A stretch of DNA of 49,240 nt from Chloroflexota bacterium (GCA_018004935.1 JAGNBF010000054.1:1-49240), one strand, 5' to 3'. Positions 26,423-34,710 are shown, numbered from the stretch's first letter. Notes: generated from the letters alone by a model not told the origin. A program made the numbers and translations.

Positions 26423-28035
26423 TAACGTTTACTCAAACTAGAAATCCAACTTGATAAACTCCAACCCCGGCGGTTATTGCGACGACTGGAATAATCATAA
26501 GAATAGTAGCGATAGTAGTAATAATCATAGTAACCAGTGCGGCCGCTACGCAATTGATTCATCACCACCCCCAATAAATGAGCGCCACTCTTTTCCAACC
26601 GTTCCGCCGCGTCTACCAGGGCATCCATGCGCGTCTTGCCCCCTTCAACAACCAACACACAGCCATCTACCTGCGGTGCCAGAATAGATGCATCGGCCAC
26701 CGTAAGTGTAGGCGGAGAGTCAAAAACTAAAATATCAAACTGCTCTTTCAACTCCTCAAGAACTTTACCCATACGTTGAGAGTTTAAGAGTTCCGCAGGG
26801 TTTGGGGGAATGGGACCACTGGTCATCACACTCAAACCAGAGATCTTGCTGATCTGCACATGATTGATAACCGGTGTGGCCGCATCTAACAGAGCCGTGG
26901 TCAGACCATGATTATTGGGTGTAGCAAAAATCTTGTGTTGCATAGGGCGACGTAAGTCCGCGTCTACAATGCAGATCTGTTTGCCCGTTTGCGCTAACAC
27001 CACTGCCAGGTTAGCCGTGGTTGTGGATTTCCCTTCAGAGGGGGACGAACTGGTTACTAAAATGGCTTTTAAATCCCCATCCACAGCCGCAAAATTTAAA
27101 TTGGTACGTAGCACCCGGTATGCTTCAGAGACAGGGGCACGTGGGGTATGGACGGTGATGAGGCGATCATTCGGGTTACTCCCTTTGATGAAAGCAATAG
27201 CGCCCAAAGTAGAAAGTGCGGTTACTTCGGCCACCTGTTCGGGATTTTTGACCGTATCATCCAGATAATCAATGAGAAAAATGACACCAAGTGCCAGAAG
27301 TGCCCCAATCGTAACCGCCAGAACGGTATTGGTTTCTGGTCGGGGGCGTATGGGGCTGGTGTTGACAATTGCACTCTGAAAAATCTCAATTTTGTTGGTT
27401 TCTCGAGCTTGAGAAATACGTAAGGCTTCCAGGTCGTTGAAATTTTGATTGTGTTGAACTTCAATCTCGCGCAATTGGGTTTCTAAACGGGCCAGGGCCG
27501 CCTGCCCTTCTGCCGTTTGCGGTTCCCCTAACTCCGTCACCTGAATCATGACATTTTCGCGCTCATCCCGTAATAGATCCAGAGAGGTTTCGTAGCGTGC
27601 AATGGAAGCGGCATAACGACTTGTTTCACGTTGCTGATTCTTTTCAATAAAAACTTCCCCTACCATATTAGCGATGTTAGCGGCATCTGCGGGGGCATTG
27701 GCTTCTACCTGAATGTCAATGATTTGCGTCCCTTCTGGGCTAGAAACAGTAATGTTAACCGCACCCAATGATTCTCGGCCCAACCGGCTGGCGACTTCTT
27801 GCAACACATCGCGTGATCTGATCACCTGTAAATAGGTGGCAATAAGCCGTTGTTCCAGGTCAATCTGGCTGACGGTGGCTCCTGGTGCGGCGTCCACAAT
27901 CAGACGGGCACTGGCACTATATACTTTGGGACTGTTGATGCTGACGATATAGGTAATCCCGCCAGCGACAATGGCACTTAGGATTATCAGCCATAGCCAT
28001 TGGCGTACGAGTGCCAGATAATGTTTAATTTCCAT
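26422..28035 (-). CDS. Wzz/BY-kinase: polysaccharide chain-length regulator fused to tyrosine autokinase
   Basis: 537 residues. N-terminal Wzz domain with helices at ~12-32 and ~235-256 flanking an outside coiled coil (SIARYETSLDLLRDERENV, ARLETQLREIEVQHNQNF). The cytoplasmic kinase domain (~285-510) has Walker A SSPSEGKSTTTANLA, Walker A' ICIVDADLRRPMQHKIF and Walker B ILVFDSPPTLTVADA, the three BY-kinase marks. The tail has an exceptional tyrosine cluster (YYDYYYYRYYSYDY) followed by basic RRNNRRGW, where autophosphorylation would occur. It regulates chain length and export of capsule/EPS in relatives. GGAG precedes ATG 28035. Operon with the small membrane gene upstream and the Fn3-like and PqqD-like genes downstream. 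Confidence 0.93.
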   Translation of the reverse strand: MEIKHYLALVRQWLWLIILSAIVAGGITYIVSINSPKVYSASARLIVDAAPGATVSQIDLEQRLIATYLQVIRSRDVLQEVASRLGRESLGAVNITVSSPEGTQIIDIQVEANAPADAANIANMVGEVFIEKNQQRETSRYAASIARYETSLDLLRDERENVMIQVTELGEPQTAEGQAALARLETQLREIEVQHNQNFNDLEALRISQARETNKIEIFQSAIVNTSPIRPRPETNTVLAVTIGALLALGVIFLIDYLDDTVKNPEQVAEVTALSTLGAIAFIKGSNPNDRLITVHTPRAPVSEAYRVLRTNLNFAAVDGDLKAILVTSSSPSEGKSTTTANLAVVLAQTGKQICIVDADLRRPMQHKIFATPNNHGLTTALLDAATPVINHVQISKISGLSVMTSGPIPPNPAELLNSQRMGKVLEELKEQFDILVFDSPPTLTVADASILAPQVDGCVLVVEGGKTRMDALVDAAERLEKSGAHLLGVVMNQLRSGRTGYYDYYYYRYYSYDYSSRRNNRRGWSLSSWISSLSKR

Positions 28036-28036
28036 A

Positions 28037-28318
28037 TTATTGATGACTCCTTACTGGTCGCCATTTTTTGAGCAGATTTAACAAACTGATCAAAAGTAAA
28101 ATAATCCAGATGATGGCTTCCCATAGAGTGTTACTGGTTCCTACCAGACCGAGGGTGATAAGGGTGAGGCCAAGCCATAGCAGACGGATGAAGGGGGTGG
28201 TGTTTAGTTGTGCACGTAAGGGAAGATTTTTTTGGTTCGCCTGCCACTGATGATAGCTGAATGCGGCCAGAATGATCGCTAATCCCCCAATCCAGACAAT
28301 ATGAAACAGCAAGGACAT
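28037..28318 (-). CDS. Small hydrophobic membrane protein
   Basis: 93 residues from ATG 28318 (MSLLFHIVW). Three hydrophobic segments: IVWIGGLAIILAAFSY, FIRLLWLGLTLITLGLVG and LWEAIIWIILLLISLLNLL, ending in a basic KKWRPVRSHQ. No family recognised. A longer start at 28363 (108 residues) is possible, but a perfect TATAAT on the minus strand lies inside that extension, favouring the shorter form. It is one base upstream of the BY-kinase gene and likely the first gene of that operon, so a role in polysaccharide export or regulation is a guess from position. No GCGGCCGC octamer. Confidence 0.65.
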   Translation of the reverse strand: MSLLFHIVWIGGLAIILAAFSYHQWQANQKNLPLRAQLNTTPFIRLLWLGLTLITLGLVGTSNTLWEAIIWIILLLISLLNLLKKWRPVRSHQ

Positions 28319-28337
28319 CCAGTCTATCACGGCAGAG

Positions 28338-28366
28338 ATTATAGCATAGGCTATAATTGTCACAAT
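28338..28366 (-). promoter_or_regulatory. Candidate promoter of the EPS/BY-kinase operon
   Basis: On the minus strand TTGTGA (about 28360-28365) and a perfect TATAAT (28338-28343) are separated by 16 bases. This would start transcription near 28331, just before the small membrane gene. The assignment rests on consensus match only. Confidence 0.4.
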
Positions 28367-28720
28367 AGTTCTATGGGGTAATCCACAGGGGGATGCCTCC
28401 CGCGATTTTCCTCAACCCCACTCCCTTTCTGAAGGCGGGAGCTTTCTACGACGGGTAAAAGGATAGAACTGCGTCCTATAACACCTGTATAGATACCTCA
28501 TTTGTAACTATAGCTTTTAAGAAAAAGATTTTGACTGTACGGGCAACCTTTGTGGTTTCCCCAGTGGAGGGCAGGCACAGGGCCAGCCCCTACTCAAAAT
28601 CATTATCTTAAGGTCTATATATACATCAGAAACCGGGTTTTTGCTTAGGCAAACTTATGCCCTACAAGAGCAAAACCCGGTTTCTCCAGCGAGGCTGTAT
28701 AGCTACCCTCATTTTAAGGA
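28364..28720. repeat. Intergenic repeats upstream of radA
   Basis: Divergent region. It holds the inverted repeat AGAAACCGGGTTTTTGCT (28628 on) / AGCAAAACCCGGTTTCT (28669-28685), whose relative AAAGCCCGGTTTCT...GGAAACCGGGCTTT lies at 40707-40763. Another block, GTACGGGCAACCTTTGTGG (~28537), is shared loosely with 9155 and 18345. No gene or tRNA seen. Confidence 0.65.
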
Positions 28721-28729
28721 ATGGTTGGA

Positions 28730-30100
28730 ATGGCAAAAGCAAAATTGCAGTATGTATGTTCAGCCTGCGGCCGCGTTACCCCTGGTTATATGGGTCGGTG
28801 TCCCCGTTGTGGGGAGTTTGGCACGATGGAAGAGCAACTGGTAGAGAGTGGACCGGCAACCGGGGATAGTCGGCGCAGTGCGGCCGCGAACAGTAACCCG
28901 CAACGTATCGCTGACATCACCACCGATGGCGTAGAGCGCCAGGCGCTTCCTCTGGTGGAGTTTACCCGGGTGTTGGGCGGTGGCATTGTGCCCGGCTCTC
29001 TGGTTTTGGTAGGTGGGGATCCCGGCATTGGCAAATCCACATTGTTACTCCAGGTGGCCGCGCTGATGGCTCAGGAACATGGGATTACCCTGTATATCTC
29101 GGGTGAAGAAAGTGCGCGTCAGATCAAAATGCGTGCTGATCGTATGGATGTGAAGGCCCATGACCTGTTTCTGGTGACAGAGACCAACCTGGGAGCCATT
29201 TTGCAACACATTGCCAATGTAAAGCCTAATCTGGTGATTATTGACAGTATTCAGACAACCTACGACGAACAGCGGGAATCTTCGGCTGGGAGTGTGACGC
29301 AGGTGCGTGAATGCGCCAGCCGTTTTCAGGATGTGGCCAAATCAAGCGGCACCTCAATTGTGCTGGTAGGGCATGTAACGAAAGAGGGCGCTATTGCTGG
29401 CCCCCGGGTGCTGGAACATATTGTGGATACGGTATTATATCTAGAAGGAGACCCTTTCCATCGTTACCGTCTATTGCGTAGTGTGAAAAACCGTTTTGGG
29501 GCGACCAGTGAGGTGGGGGTGTTTGAGATGGGGGAAAAGGGGTTGCTGGAAGTGTTGAACCCCTCGGAAGCGTTTTTGGCGGAGCGACAGGTAAATGTAC
29601 CCGGTTCGGCGATTGCCGTGACGATGGAAGGCACGCGGCCGCTACTCGTTGAAATTCAAGCTCTGGCCAGCCCTACTGCGTTTACCAATCCCCGGCGCAC
29701 AGCCAATGGTATTGATTATAACCGGCTACTCCTTCTCTCGGCGGTTTTATCGCGCCGGGTAAATCTGCCTTTACCAACTCGTGACCTCTTTGTGAATGTT
29801 ATCGGTGGTTTGCAAATTGATGAACCGGCGGCTGACCTGGCGGTGGCGGTTGCTGTGACCAGCAGTGTTAAAGACCGCGCCGCCCATGCAGATATGGCGT
29901 TTATTGGGGAAGTGGGGTTAAGTGGAGAGTTGCGGGCGGTGAGCCAGTTGGAAGCCCGGCTCAATGAGGCGGTGAAGTTAGGCTTCCGGCGTTGTGTTGT
30001 GCCCCGTTCGACTGGTAAACGCACATACAAAACGCCGGAAGGGTTGGAACTAATATCCTGCCGTTCGTTGACAGATGCATTGGAAAATGCCCTTATCTAG
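28730..30100 (+). CDS. radA: DNA repair protein RadA
   Basis: 456 residues, the normal RadA length. A RecA-superfamily, branch-migration ATPase for recombinational repair. N-terminal C4 zinc finger CSACGRVTPGYMGRCPRCGEFG-type (cysteines spaced C-x2-C...C-x2-C, ~9-29, given here in part), Walker A GGDPGIGKSTLLLQ (~95-108), Walker B LVIIDSIQT, the RadA-specific KNRFG motif (VKNRFGAT), and a C-terminal Lon-protease-like domain (VNVIGGLQIDEPAADLAVAVA). The start at ATG 28730 is taken because AAGGA is 9 bases upstream; the ATG at 28721 touches that AAGGA. Three GCGGCCGC sites. Transcription probably ends at the palindrome at 30159. Confidence 0.95.
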   Translation: MAKAKLQYVCSACGRVTPGYMGRCPRCGEFGTMEEQLVESGPATGDSRRSAAANSNPQRIADITTDGVERQALPLVEFTRVLGGGIVPGSLVLVGGDPGIGKSTLLLQVAALMAQEHGITLYISGEESARQIKMRADRMDVKAHDLFLVTETNLGAILQHIANVKPNLVIIDSIQTTYDEQRESSAGSVTQVRECASRFQDVAKSSGTSIVLVGHVTKEGAIAGPRVLEHIVDTVLYLEGDPFHRYRLLRSVKNRFGATSEVGVFEMGEKGLLEVLNPSEAFLAERQVNVPGSAIAVTMEGTRPLLVEIQALASPTAFTNPRRTANGIDYNRLLLLSAVLSRRVNLPLPTRDLFVNVIGGLQIDEPAADLAVAVAVTSSVKDRAAHADMAFIGEVGLSGELRAVSQLEARLNEAVKLGFRRCVVPRSTGKRTYKTPEGLELISCRSLTDALENALI

Positions 30101-30158
30101 GGCATCTTTGACCAATGGTTTCCGCCACCCCCGCCCCAGGGGTGGGGAACGTTCTCCT

Positions 30159-30198
30159 GTGCCGGTTTTTGAGCGCGGCCGCGCTCAAAAACCGGCAC
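30159..30198. terminator. Perfect 40-bp palindrome, bidirectional terminator candidate
   Basis: GTGCCGGTTTTTGAGCGCGG and its exact complement form a 20-bp-arm palindrome with no loop, between convergent radA and the C39 gene. The arm carries A5/T5 runs next to CCGGC, as in bidirectional terminators. Its centre is GCGGCCGC (30175-30182), the only copy of that octamer outside a gene in this window. Confidence 0.65.
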
Positions 30199-30303
30199 TC
30201 CTGGTATTTCCCCAGGTCAACGACCTTCATTGCGATAGTCCAGTCCGTTTTACGGCCGGGTGATCGCTCTTCCCACCAGGAATCGTCAGTCGTCAGTGCC
30301 TCT

Positions 30304-31674
30304 TTATCCGCCGATGGAGTCCAGGGCAATTTGGGCGGGGTAGAAGTTGGCGTTAAGTTCTAGAGCACGTTGGTAGGCGGCACGAGCCTGAATGATGTCA
30401 CCCAGGAAGGCGAAGGCGTGACCGCGATAGAGATACGTTTCTTCCACATAGGTGGAGCCATCCCGCACCCGTGGGTCAGAGTTGCTGAGCATGGCGTCGG
30501 TCAGGCTGACCATGTCCTGGTAACGACCGATTTTCATGTAGGCGATGTAGGTGCGGAACTGATACCAGAGCATCCGGCCCGGTACACCTACAGCAAAAGC
30601 GCGATCAAACGCGGCCGCGCCCTGTTGGTAAAACGCATTATCCCCTGTTATTTCCCCCATTGCCGTAATGCTCGTGCCTAGATTAAACCAGGCAAACGCA
30701 TCTTCACTGTCGGCTTCGCTTTCTTCCTGGGCTTTCAGAGCCGCCTGTTGCCACATGGTTAAGGGGTCGGCCATGTCTGGCCCGACAATTTGTTGGACCA
30801 GGGCCTCTTGCTCGGGCCGGTAAATGGCGATGAAGGTGTAGTTGAATGCCTTCCAACCTTCCAAAATGTCCGTATAGGAGTCCATGCGGCTGGTGCCATC
30901 AAAGGGGCCGAGGTAGGTGTCTTTGCTAAAAAAGACCAGCCCTTCATCATCATAACCATGAACGGTGAGATAATGGCCGTACCAGCCTTCGCCACGACCG
31001 GGGTCATACCCCTTTTCAATGATGACAGGGATGCCATTCGCGACAAATTGTTTTAGTAAGTTCAGGTCGCCCCCCACGTATACATCAGCCTGAATACCGG
31101 GAATGAATTCATTCACATAATCGGCCATTTGCCAGGGGCTAACGTTACGGTCTTGAAGATTGGGTTTCAGGTACGCGGCCGCGTCTGCCTGGGTAATTGC
31201 CTGACCATAAAAATTAAGCACCATCGTCATATTTGTGGGGCCACAATTGTTGAAATTTTGCGGTTCGACTACCAACCCATCAATTGTAAAGGCAGAGGGT
31301 GGGGGTGGTAGAGTGGGAACAGCCGTTGGGGATGGTGTAGGACTGGGTTCCTGGGTAGCGGTGGGAGCGGTGGCCGCAGTTGTCACCGAGGGGGGGGTGG
31401 CAGTGGGTTGGGTAGTAGGGGTTGGTGTTGTTGAGGGTAATACAGGAATGACAACCTCGGCCAGGCTGGCGCCGCTTAGGGGAGCACTGATGGTCGGATA
31501 GGGGGTCGAAACGAGTTCCATCACTTCAGCGGCCAGGACACTACGCTCAGCGAGGACATCTTTGTAGGTGGTGGGAATGGCTTCTACTACTTTGGGCAGG
31601 GCCAAAAAACCAATGATGGCTATGAGTTGTAACATGGCAATGGCAATGATGATTCGTTTGGTGGATGTTTTCAT
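30304..31674 (-). CDS. Stalked C39-family peptidase with TPR repeats (1)
   Basis: 456 residues. An N-terminal signal/anchor helix (IIIAIAMLQLIAIIGFLAL, ~8-26) and a Thr/Pro-rich stalk (~75-120) lead to a papain-like C39 (peptidase_C39_2) domain: catalytic cysteine in NFNNCGPTNMTMVLNFYG (~143), histidine in GHYLTVHGYDD (~234), and the acid likely in FFSKDTYLGP. The C-terminal ~165 residues are TPR-like (FAWFNLGTSITAMG, YRGHAFAFLGDIIQARAAYQRALELN). C39 enzymes trim Gly-Gly leader peptides in bacteriocin exporters, but the anchored, TPR-bearing form is separate and of unknown substrate. ~40% visually similar to its neighbour, so a duplication. Two GCGGCCGC sites. Confidence 0.85.
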   Translation of the reverse strand: MKTSTKRIIIAIAMLQLIAIIGFLALPKVVEAIPTTYKDVLAERSVLAAEVMELVSTPYPTISAPLSGASLAEVVIPVLPSTTPTPTTQPTATPPSVTTAATAPTATQEPSPTPSPTAVPTLPPPPSAFTIDGLVVEPQNFNNCGPTNMTMVLNFYGQAITQADAAAYLKPNLQDRNVSPWQMADYVNEFIPGIQADVYVGGDLNLLKQFVANGIPVIIEKGYDPGRGEGWYGHYLTVHGYDDEGLVFFSKDTYLGPFDGTSRMDSYTDILEGWKAFNYTFIAIYRPEQEALVQQIVGPDMADPLTMWQQAALKAQEESEADSEDAFAWFNLGTSITAMGEITGDNAFYQQGAAAFDRAFAVGVPGRMLWYQFRTYIAYMKIGRYQDMVSLTDAMLSNSDPRVRDGSTYVEETYLYRGHAFAFLGDIIQARAAYQRALELNANFYPAQIALDSIGG

Positions 31675-31705
31675 AAAACTCCTCTAGAAAAGGGTTAGGG
31701 TGAGG

Positions 31706-31861
31706 GATAAGCGTTCATTTATCCCGCCCGGTGGTCATTGTTGATTAAATGATTGATCAGGTAATGAGTTGATTCGCCAGGCCAGCGGCCTTTGTCACAA
31801 TAGCCCGGCCGTTTTACGACCGGGCGGATTTGATGGATGAACAGCCTGACTGAACGGTTAC
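31706..31861. mobile_element. 156-bp element with GTAAGCGTTCAGT-like ends, copy A
   Basis: Ends GATAAGCGTTCAT and ACTGAACGGTTAC are inverted repeats. The interior (CCAGCGGCCTTTGT, ATAGCCCGG, CGACCGGGCGG) matches the element at 33913-34068 and both are 156 bp. It lies just upstream of the C39 (1) start. Non-coding. Confidence 0.8.
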
Positions 31862-31888
31862 AGTGAGGGGCTGATGGGTTTTATTTTC

Positions 31889-33199
31889 CTAGTTCAATTG
31901 GGCCAGGGCTTCAACGGCGGGAGTAAATTGAGGGTTAAACGCGGCCGCTTTTTCTAGATCTGTGCGTGCCGAAATAAGGTCTCCCAGAGCCTGTTCTGCT
32001 ATCCCCCGATAATATAATGCTTCTTCAAAGTAGTCATATGTTTGCAGGGTAGCATTGGTGAGGGTGATGACATCTTCATAGCGGCCCATCTGGTAGTAGG
32101 CTTCATAAGGGCCAAACTGGTACCAGAGCATCCGCCATGGTAAGCCGATTGCCCGTGCCTGGTCGTAGGCCGCGGCCGCACGCACATAATCGCCCAGGTG
32201 ATTGTAAGCCGTGCCCATATTGAACCAGTAAAAGGCGTTTTCCGGGGTGTTGGTGGCCTCATTTTGTGAGCGTACCAGGGCATTTTGCCACATTAGCGTA
32301 TCATCCCATTCCGCCCCGATGATTGCCTGAAGGGTGCTTTCCTGCTCCTGAGAATACAAAGTAATGTATGTACGGTTGAACTGTGCCCAATAATTCTCCA
32401 GGTTTTCGTAGGTGACAATCCGGCCAAAGGAATGTTTATTTTCTAGGGGCACTTCACTGGTACCAAACCAGGAGTCATATACCCAGATTTGCCCCTGAGC
32501 ATCGTCATAGGCTACCACTAGCAGGTAGTGGCCATACCATTCTAACCAGGCATACTCACCCGGCGGGTCCAAACCGATTTCGATGATGACGGGGAAACCC
32601 GCATCGAGCAGGCGGCGCAGGGTATCCAGATTGCCGTTGACCCGATCGATTGCCCGAATGTCTGTTTGAGTGTTGACATAGGCGGCCATTTCATTGGGGC
32701 TGACGTTGCGATCTTCTTGGCTGGGTTTTAAAATGGCGGCCGTTTCTGTTTGATTGGGGGCCAGACCAAAATAGGAGAGGGTCATGGCCAGAGTCGCCGG
32801 ACCACAGTTGTTCCAATCCTGAAACTGGTGGTAGATGCCTTCCAGACGGGCGTTGCCGATGATGGGGATGGGCGGTGTGGTGGCTGTGGGGATAGGCGTG
32901 CTGGTAGGGATAGGGGTTGGGGTGGCGGGTGGCCCTCCGGTTGCCCGCACAACAGGAGTCGGCAGGCTGGTGGGGATGGTGGTAGGGGCCAGGAGCGCGG
33001 CCGCGTCTGAGGGTGCGGCCGCGGTGGGTAAAATCGGATTTTGCTCCCCACGGGCAATTTCCTGAATGAAGTCTGGCGCACGGAACAGGTAACGGCTGGG
33101 AATGGTACGTAAAAGGGCCGGTAACTGCCAGATAAAAAGCAGTATCAGGATAAATATAATTGCCAGTGAAACAACCGGCCGTCTTTTTTGACGTCGCAT
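31889..33199 (-). CDS. Stalked C39-family peptidase with TPR repeats (2)
   Basis: 436 residues from ATG 33199 (MRRQKRRPVV), with AGGGAAG upstream; a longer reading to 33322 has no support. Anchor helix (VVSLAIIFILILLFIWQLPAL, ~9-29), then a Pro/Thr-rich stalk (PTPIPTSTPIPTATTPP), a C39 domain with catalytic cysteine in DWNNCGPATLAMTLSYFG (~130) and histidine in GHYLLVVAYDD (~223), and TPR-like repeats at the end (FYWFNMGTAYNHLGDYVRAAAAY; YYRGIAEQALGDLISARTDLEKA, quoted in part). Same order of domains as the downstream paralogue, and the same RNVSPxxMAxYVN segment. Likely outside the cell and membrane-tethered. Four GCGGCCGC sites, two only ten bases apart in the stalk. Confidence 0.85.
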   Translation of the reverse strand: MRRQKRRPVVSLAIIFILILLFIWQLPALLRTIPSRYLFRAPDFIQEIARGEQNPILPTAAAPSDAAALLAPTTIPTSLPTPVVRATGGPPATPTPIPTSTPIPTATTPPIPIIGNARLEGIYHQFQDWNNCGPATLAMTLSYFGLAPNQTETAAILKPSQEDRNVSPNEMAAYVNTQTDIRAIDRVNGNLDTLRRLLDAGFPVIIEIGLDPPGEYAWLEWYGHYLLVVAYDDAQGQIWVYDSWFGTSEVPLENKHSFGRIVTYENLENYWAQFNRTYITLYSQEQESTLQAIIGAEWDDTLMWQNALVRSQNEATNTPENAFYWFNMGTAYNHLGDYVRAAAAYDQARAIGLPWRMLWYQFGPYEAYYQMGRYEDVITLTNATLQTYDYFEEALYYRGIAEQALGDLISARTDLEKAAAFNPQFTPAVEALAQLN

Positions 33200-33458
33200 A
33201 ACTTCCCTTTGGGCAAGAGGCTTGAAATTGTGCTCCCCTAAGCGCAAGAGGAGATTATAACGGGGGAATTCGTGAGGCGTGTCTACAGATGGTGTCAACC
33301 CCCTGAAACCCTGAAGACCCATTATAACGAATTGAATATGTCTGCCAACGATAGGGTGGAAGGGTTAACCACTTTCTTAGACCTGATTCAGGCGGGTTGG
33401 GTCATGGGTGTATCTTTATCTCTTCTTCATCACCTTCAGGATTGACGATTAAATATAC

Positions 33459-33730
33459 TATACTTACCATGGTTATAAAGTGACATTTTGTTGGCGGCAA
33501 CAGATGGGGTAGGTTTGGGCTGAAGACCCATCCCCCGTCCCCTTCCCAGAGGGAAGGGGAGAAACCCACCGGCGCGGTTGGGGGCAGACGCCCCCAACCG
33601 CGCCGAAAAAAGTTCCCCGCCCCTGGGGATGGGGTTAGGGGTGGGGGTGGTCTCGGATGTTCCCAACATGGGGATAAAGCGGCACGGCGACACGGCAGGA
33701 AAATGTCAGATTATGCCCTTTGGCAGTATA
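33459..33730 (+). mobile_element. MITE-like element, complete copy B (~272 bp)
   Basis: Same structure as 11990-12259. Left end TATACTTACCATGG..ATAAAGTGACATTTT, right end AAAATGTCAGATTATGCCC..GGCAGTATA. The internal hairpin GGCGCGGTTGGGGGC / GCCCCCAACCGCGCC and a G-run block (33625-33647) are present. Compensating changes between the copies keep the hairpin, although one G run is interrupted here (GGGGATGGGG). Confidence 0.8.
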
Positions 33731-33793
33731 TCAACTGCTGTGACCGGTCTCCCACCCATGCCACCCAACTTAATTTTGAGTGAACCTTTCGTA

Positions 33794-33892
33794 TCTTCTC
33801 AATAAAGGGTGGTGAAGTTGGTTGAGCCTGTCGAAACCAACGGCCTTCGACAGGCTCAGGCCTCGTTTGCCCCGAAATGTGGAGAAGATACC
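33794..33892. repeat. Palindromic repeat, GAGCCTGTCGAA type
   Basis: TTCTCAATAAAGGGTGG...GAGAAGATACC encloses GTTGAGCCTGTCGAAACC facing GGCCTTCGACAGGCTCAGG. A close copy lies at 48627-48723 and a third, more diverged, at 21880-21975. Non-coding. Confidence 0.75.
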
Positions 33893-33912
33893 TCGGTGTT
33901 TCTTCTTTTGGG

Positions 33913-34068
33913 GTAAGCGTTCAGTAACCCCGCCCGGCGGTCAAACCGCCGGGCTAAACCTACGGAGCTTTGCGGGCTAAAAGCCCAGCCAGCGGCCTTT
34001 GTAACCATAGCCCGGGCGTTTGCGACCGGGCGGGTCTGGCGGATGAATAGTTATGACTGAACGCTTAC
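33913..34068. mobile_element. 156-bp element with GTAAGCGTTCAGT ends, copy B
   Basis: Terminal inverted repeats GTAAGCGTTCAGT and ACTGAACGCTTAC are perfect over 13 bp. The interior carries CCGCCCGGCGGTCAAACCGCCGGGC and a CCCGGGCG..CGACCGGGCGGG stem. The same 156-bp element is at 31706-31861. Its right end overlaps the stop codon of the acetyltransferase gene (34065-34067), so an insertion there may have set the C-terminus. Confidence 0.82.
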
Positions 34069-34538
34069 CTGTTGGGGTCAGGAGGGGAAGAGAGCAAGAG
34101 GTGTAAGTGGATACTTTCTTCATCACGACTATATTCGCTGAAGCCCAAATTTTCGTATAGACCAATGGCGTCCCACCAATCCAGGTTGGTTTCGATGACG
34201 AGACGTTCATCCCCCTGTGCCCATGCCTGTTGCATCAAGTATTTTACCAGTTGGCGACCAATGCCTTGCCGTTGGTGGAGCTGACTTACGGAGATGCGCA
34301 CCATCCGACTGACCCCAGGAGCCTCGTGGATGAGTGCTCCTGTGCCCACGATGATGCCATCTTTTTCCGCGACAATAAACAGGTTGCCCTGATCAAGGTA
34401 CTGTTGTTGGATGTTGTCCAGGTCAGGATTGCGGTTTTCATCTATCCAGCCGAAATGTTGGCCTAACCCTGCCAGGATGAGCCGTCGTGCAGGAATTTGA
34501 TCCTCGGGGGTGAAGGAGCGGATGGTGAGAGAAGACAT
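34065..34538 (-). CDS. GNAT-family N-acetyltransferase
   Basis: 157 residues from ATG 34538 (MSSLTIRSF). The GNAT fold is seen in the acetyl-CoA loop VSQLHQRQGIGRQLVKYLMQQA and the following LVIETNLDWWDAIGLYENLGF (beta5-alpha4 signature). Such enzymes acetylate small amines or protein N-termini; the acceptor is unknown. An in-frame upstream ATG at 34622 is rejected because it lies in a repeat, but the chosen start has only a weak ribosome site, and the whole upstream region is the truncated MITE-like copy at 34549-34710. Its TAA is inside the terminal repeat of the 156-bp element. No GCGGCCGC octamer. Confidence 0.85.
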   Translation of the reverse strand: MSSLTIRSFTPEDQIPARRLILAGLGQHFGWIDENRNPDLDNIQQQYLDQGNLFIVAEKDGIIVGTGALIHEAPGVSRMVRISVSQLHQRQGIGRQLVKYLMQQAWAQGDERLVIETNLDWWDAIGLYENLGFSEYSRDEESIHLHLLLSSPPDPNR

Positions 34539-34548
34539 GGTGAAAAGT

Positions 34549-34710
34549 ATATAGTTACCACGGTCATAAAGTGACACTTTGTTGGCGGCAACAGCTTGGG
34601 TAGGTTTAGGCGGAAGACCCATCCCCGGTCCTCTTCCCAGAGGGAAGGGGGGAGACCTACCGGCGCGGTTTGGGGGCGTCCGCCCCTAAACCGCGCCGGA
34701 AACTGTTCCT
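34549..34710 (+). repeat. MITE-like element, 3'-truncated copy C
   Basis: The left end (TATATAGTTACCACGGTCAT, then AAAGTGACACTTTG) and the GGCGCGGTTTGGGGGC hairpin match copies A and B, but the sequence diverges after CCGCGCCGGAAACTGTTCC. The G-run block and right terminus are missing. Confidence 0.75.

Noticed and set aside
33913-34068. Riboswitch in the hairpin-rich intergenic block
   Set aside because: The inverted ends and the identical-length copy at 31706-31861 fit a mobile repeat better than a conserved aptamer.
34539-34622. Longer N-terminus for the GNAT protein
   Set aside because: The added residues come from a truncated MITE-like copy and do not resemble a GNAT start.
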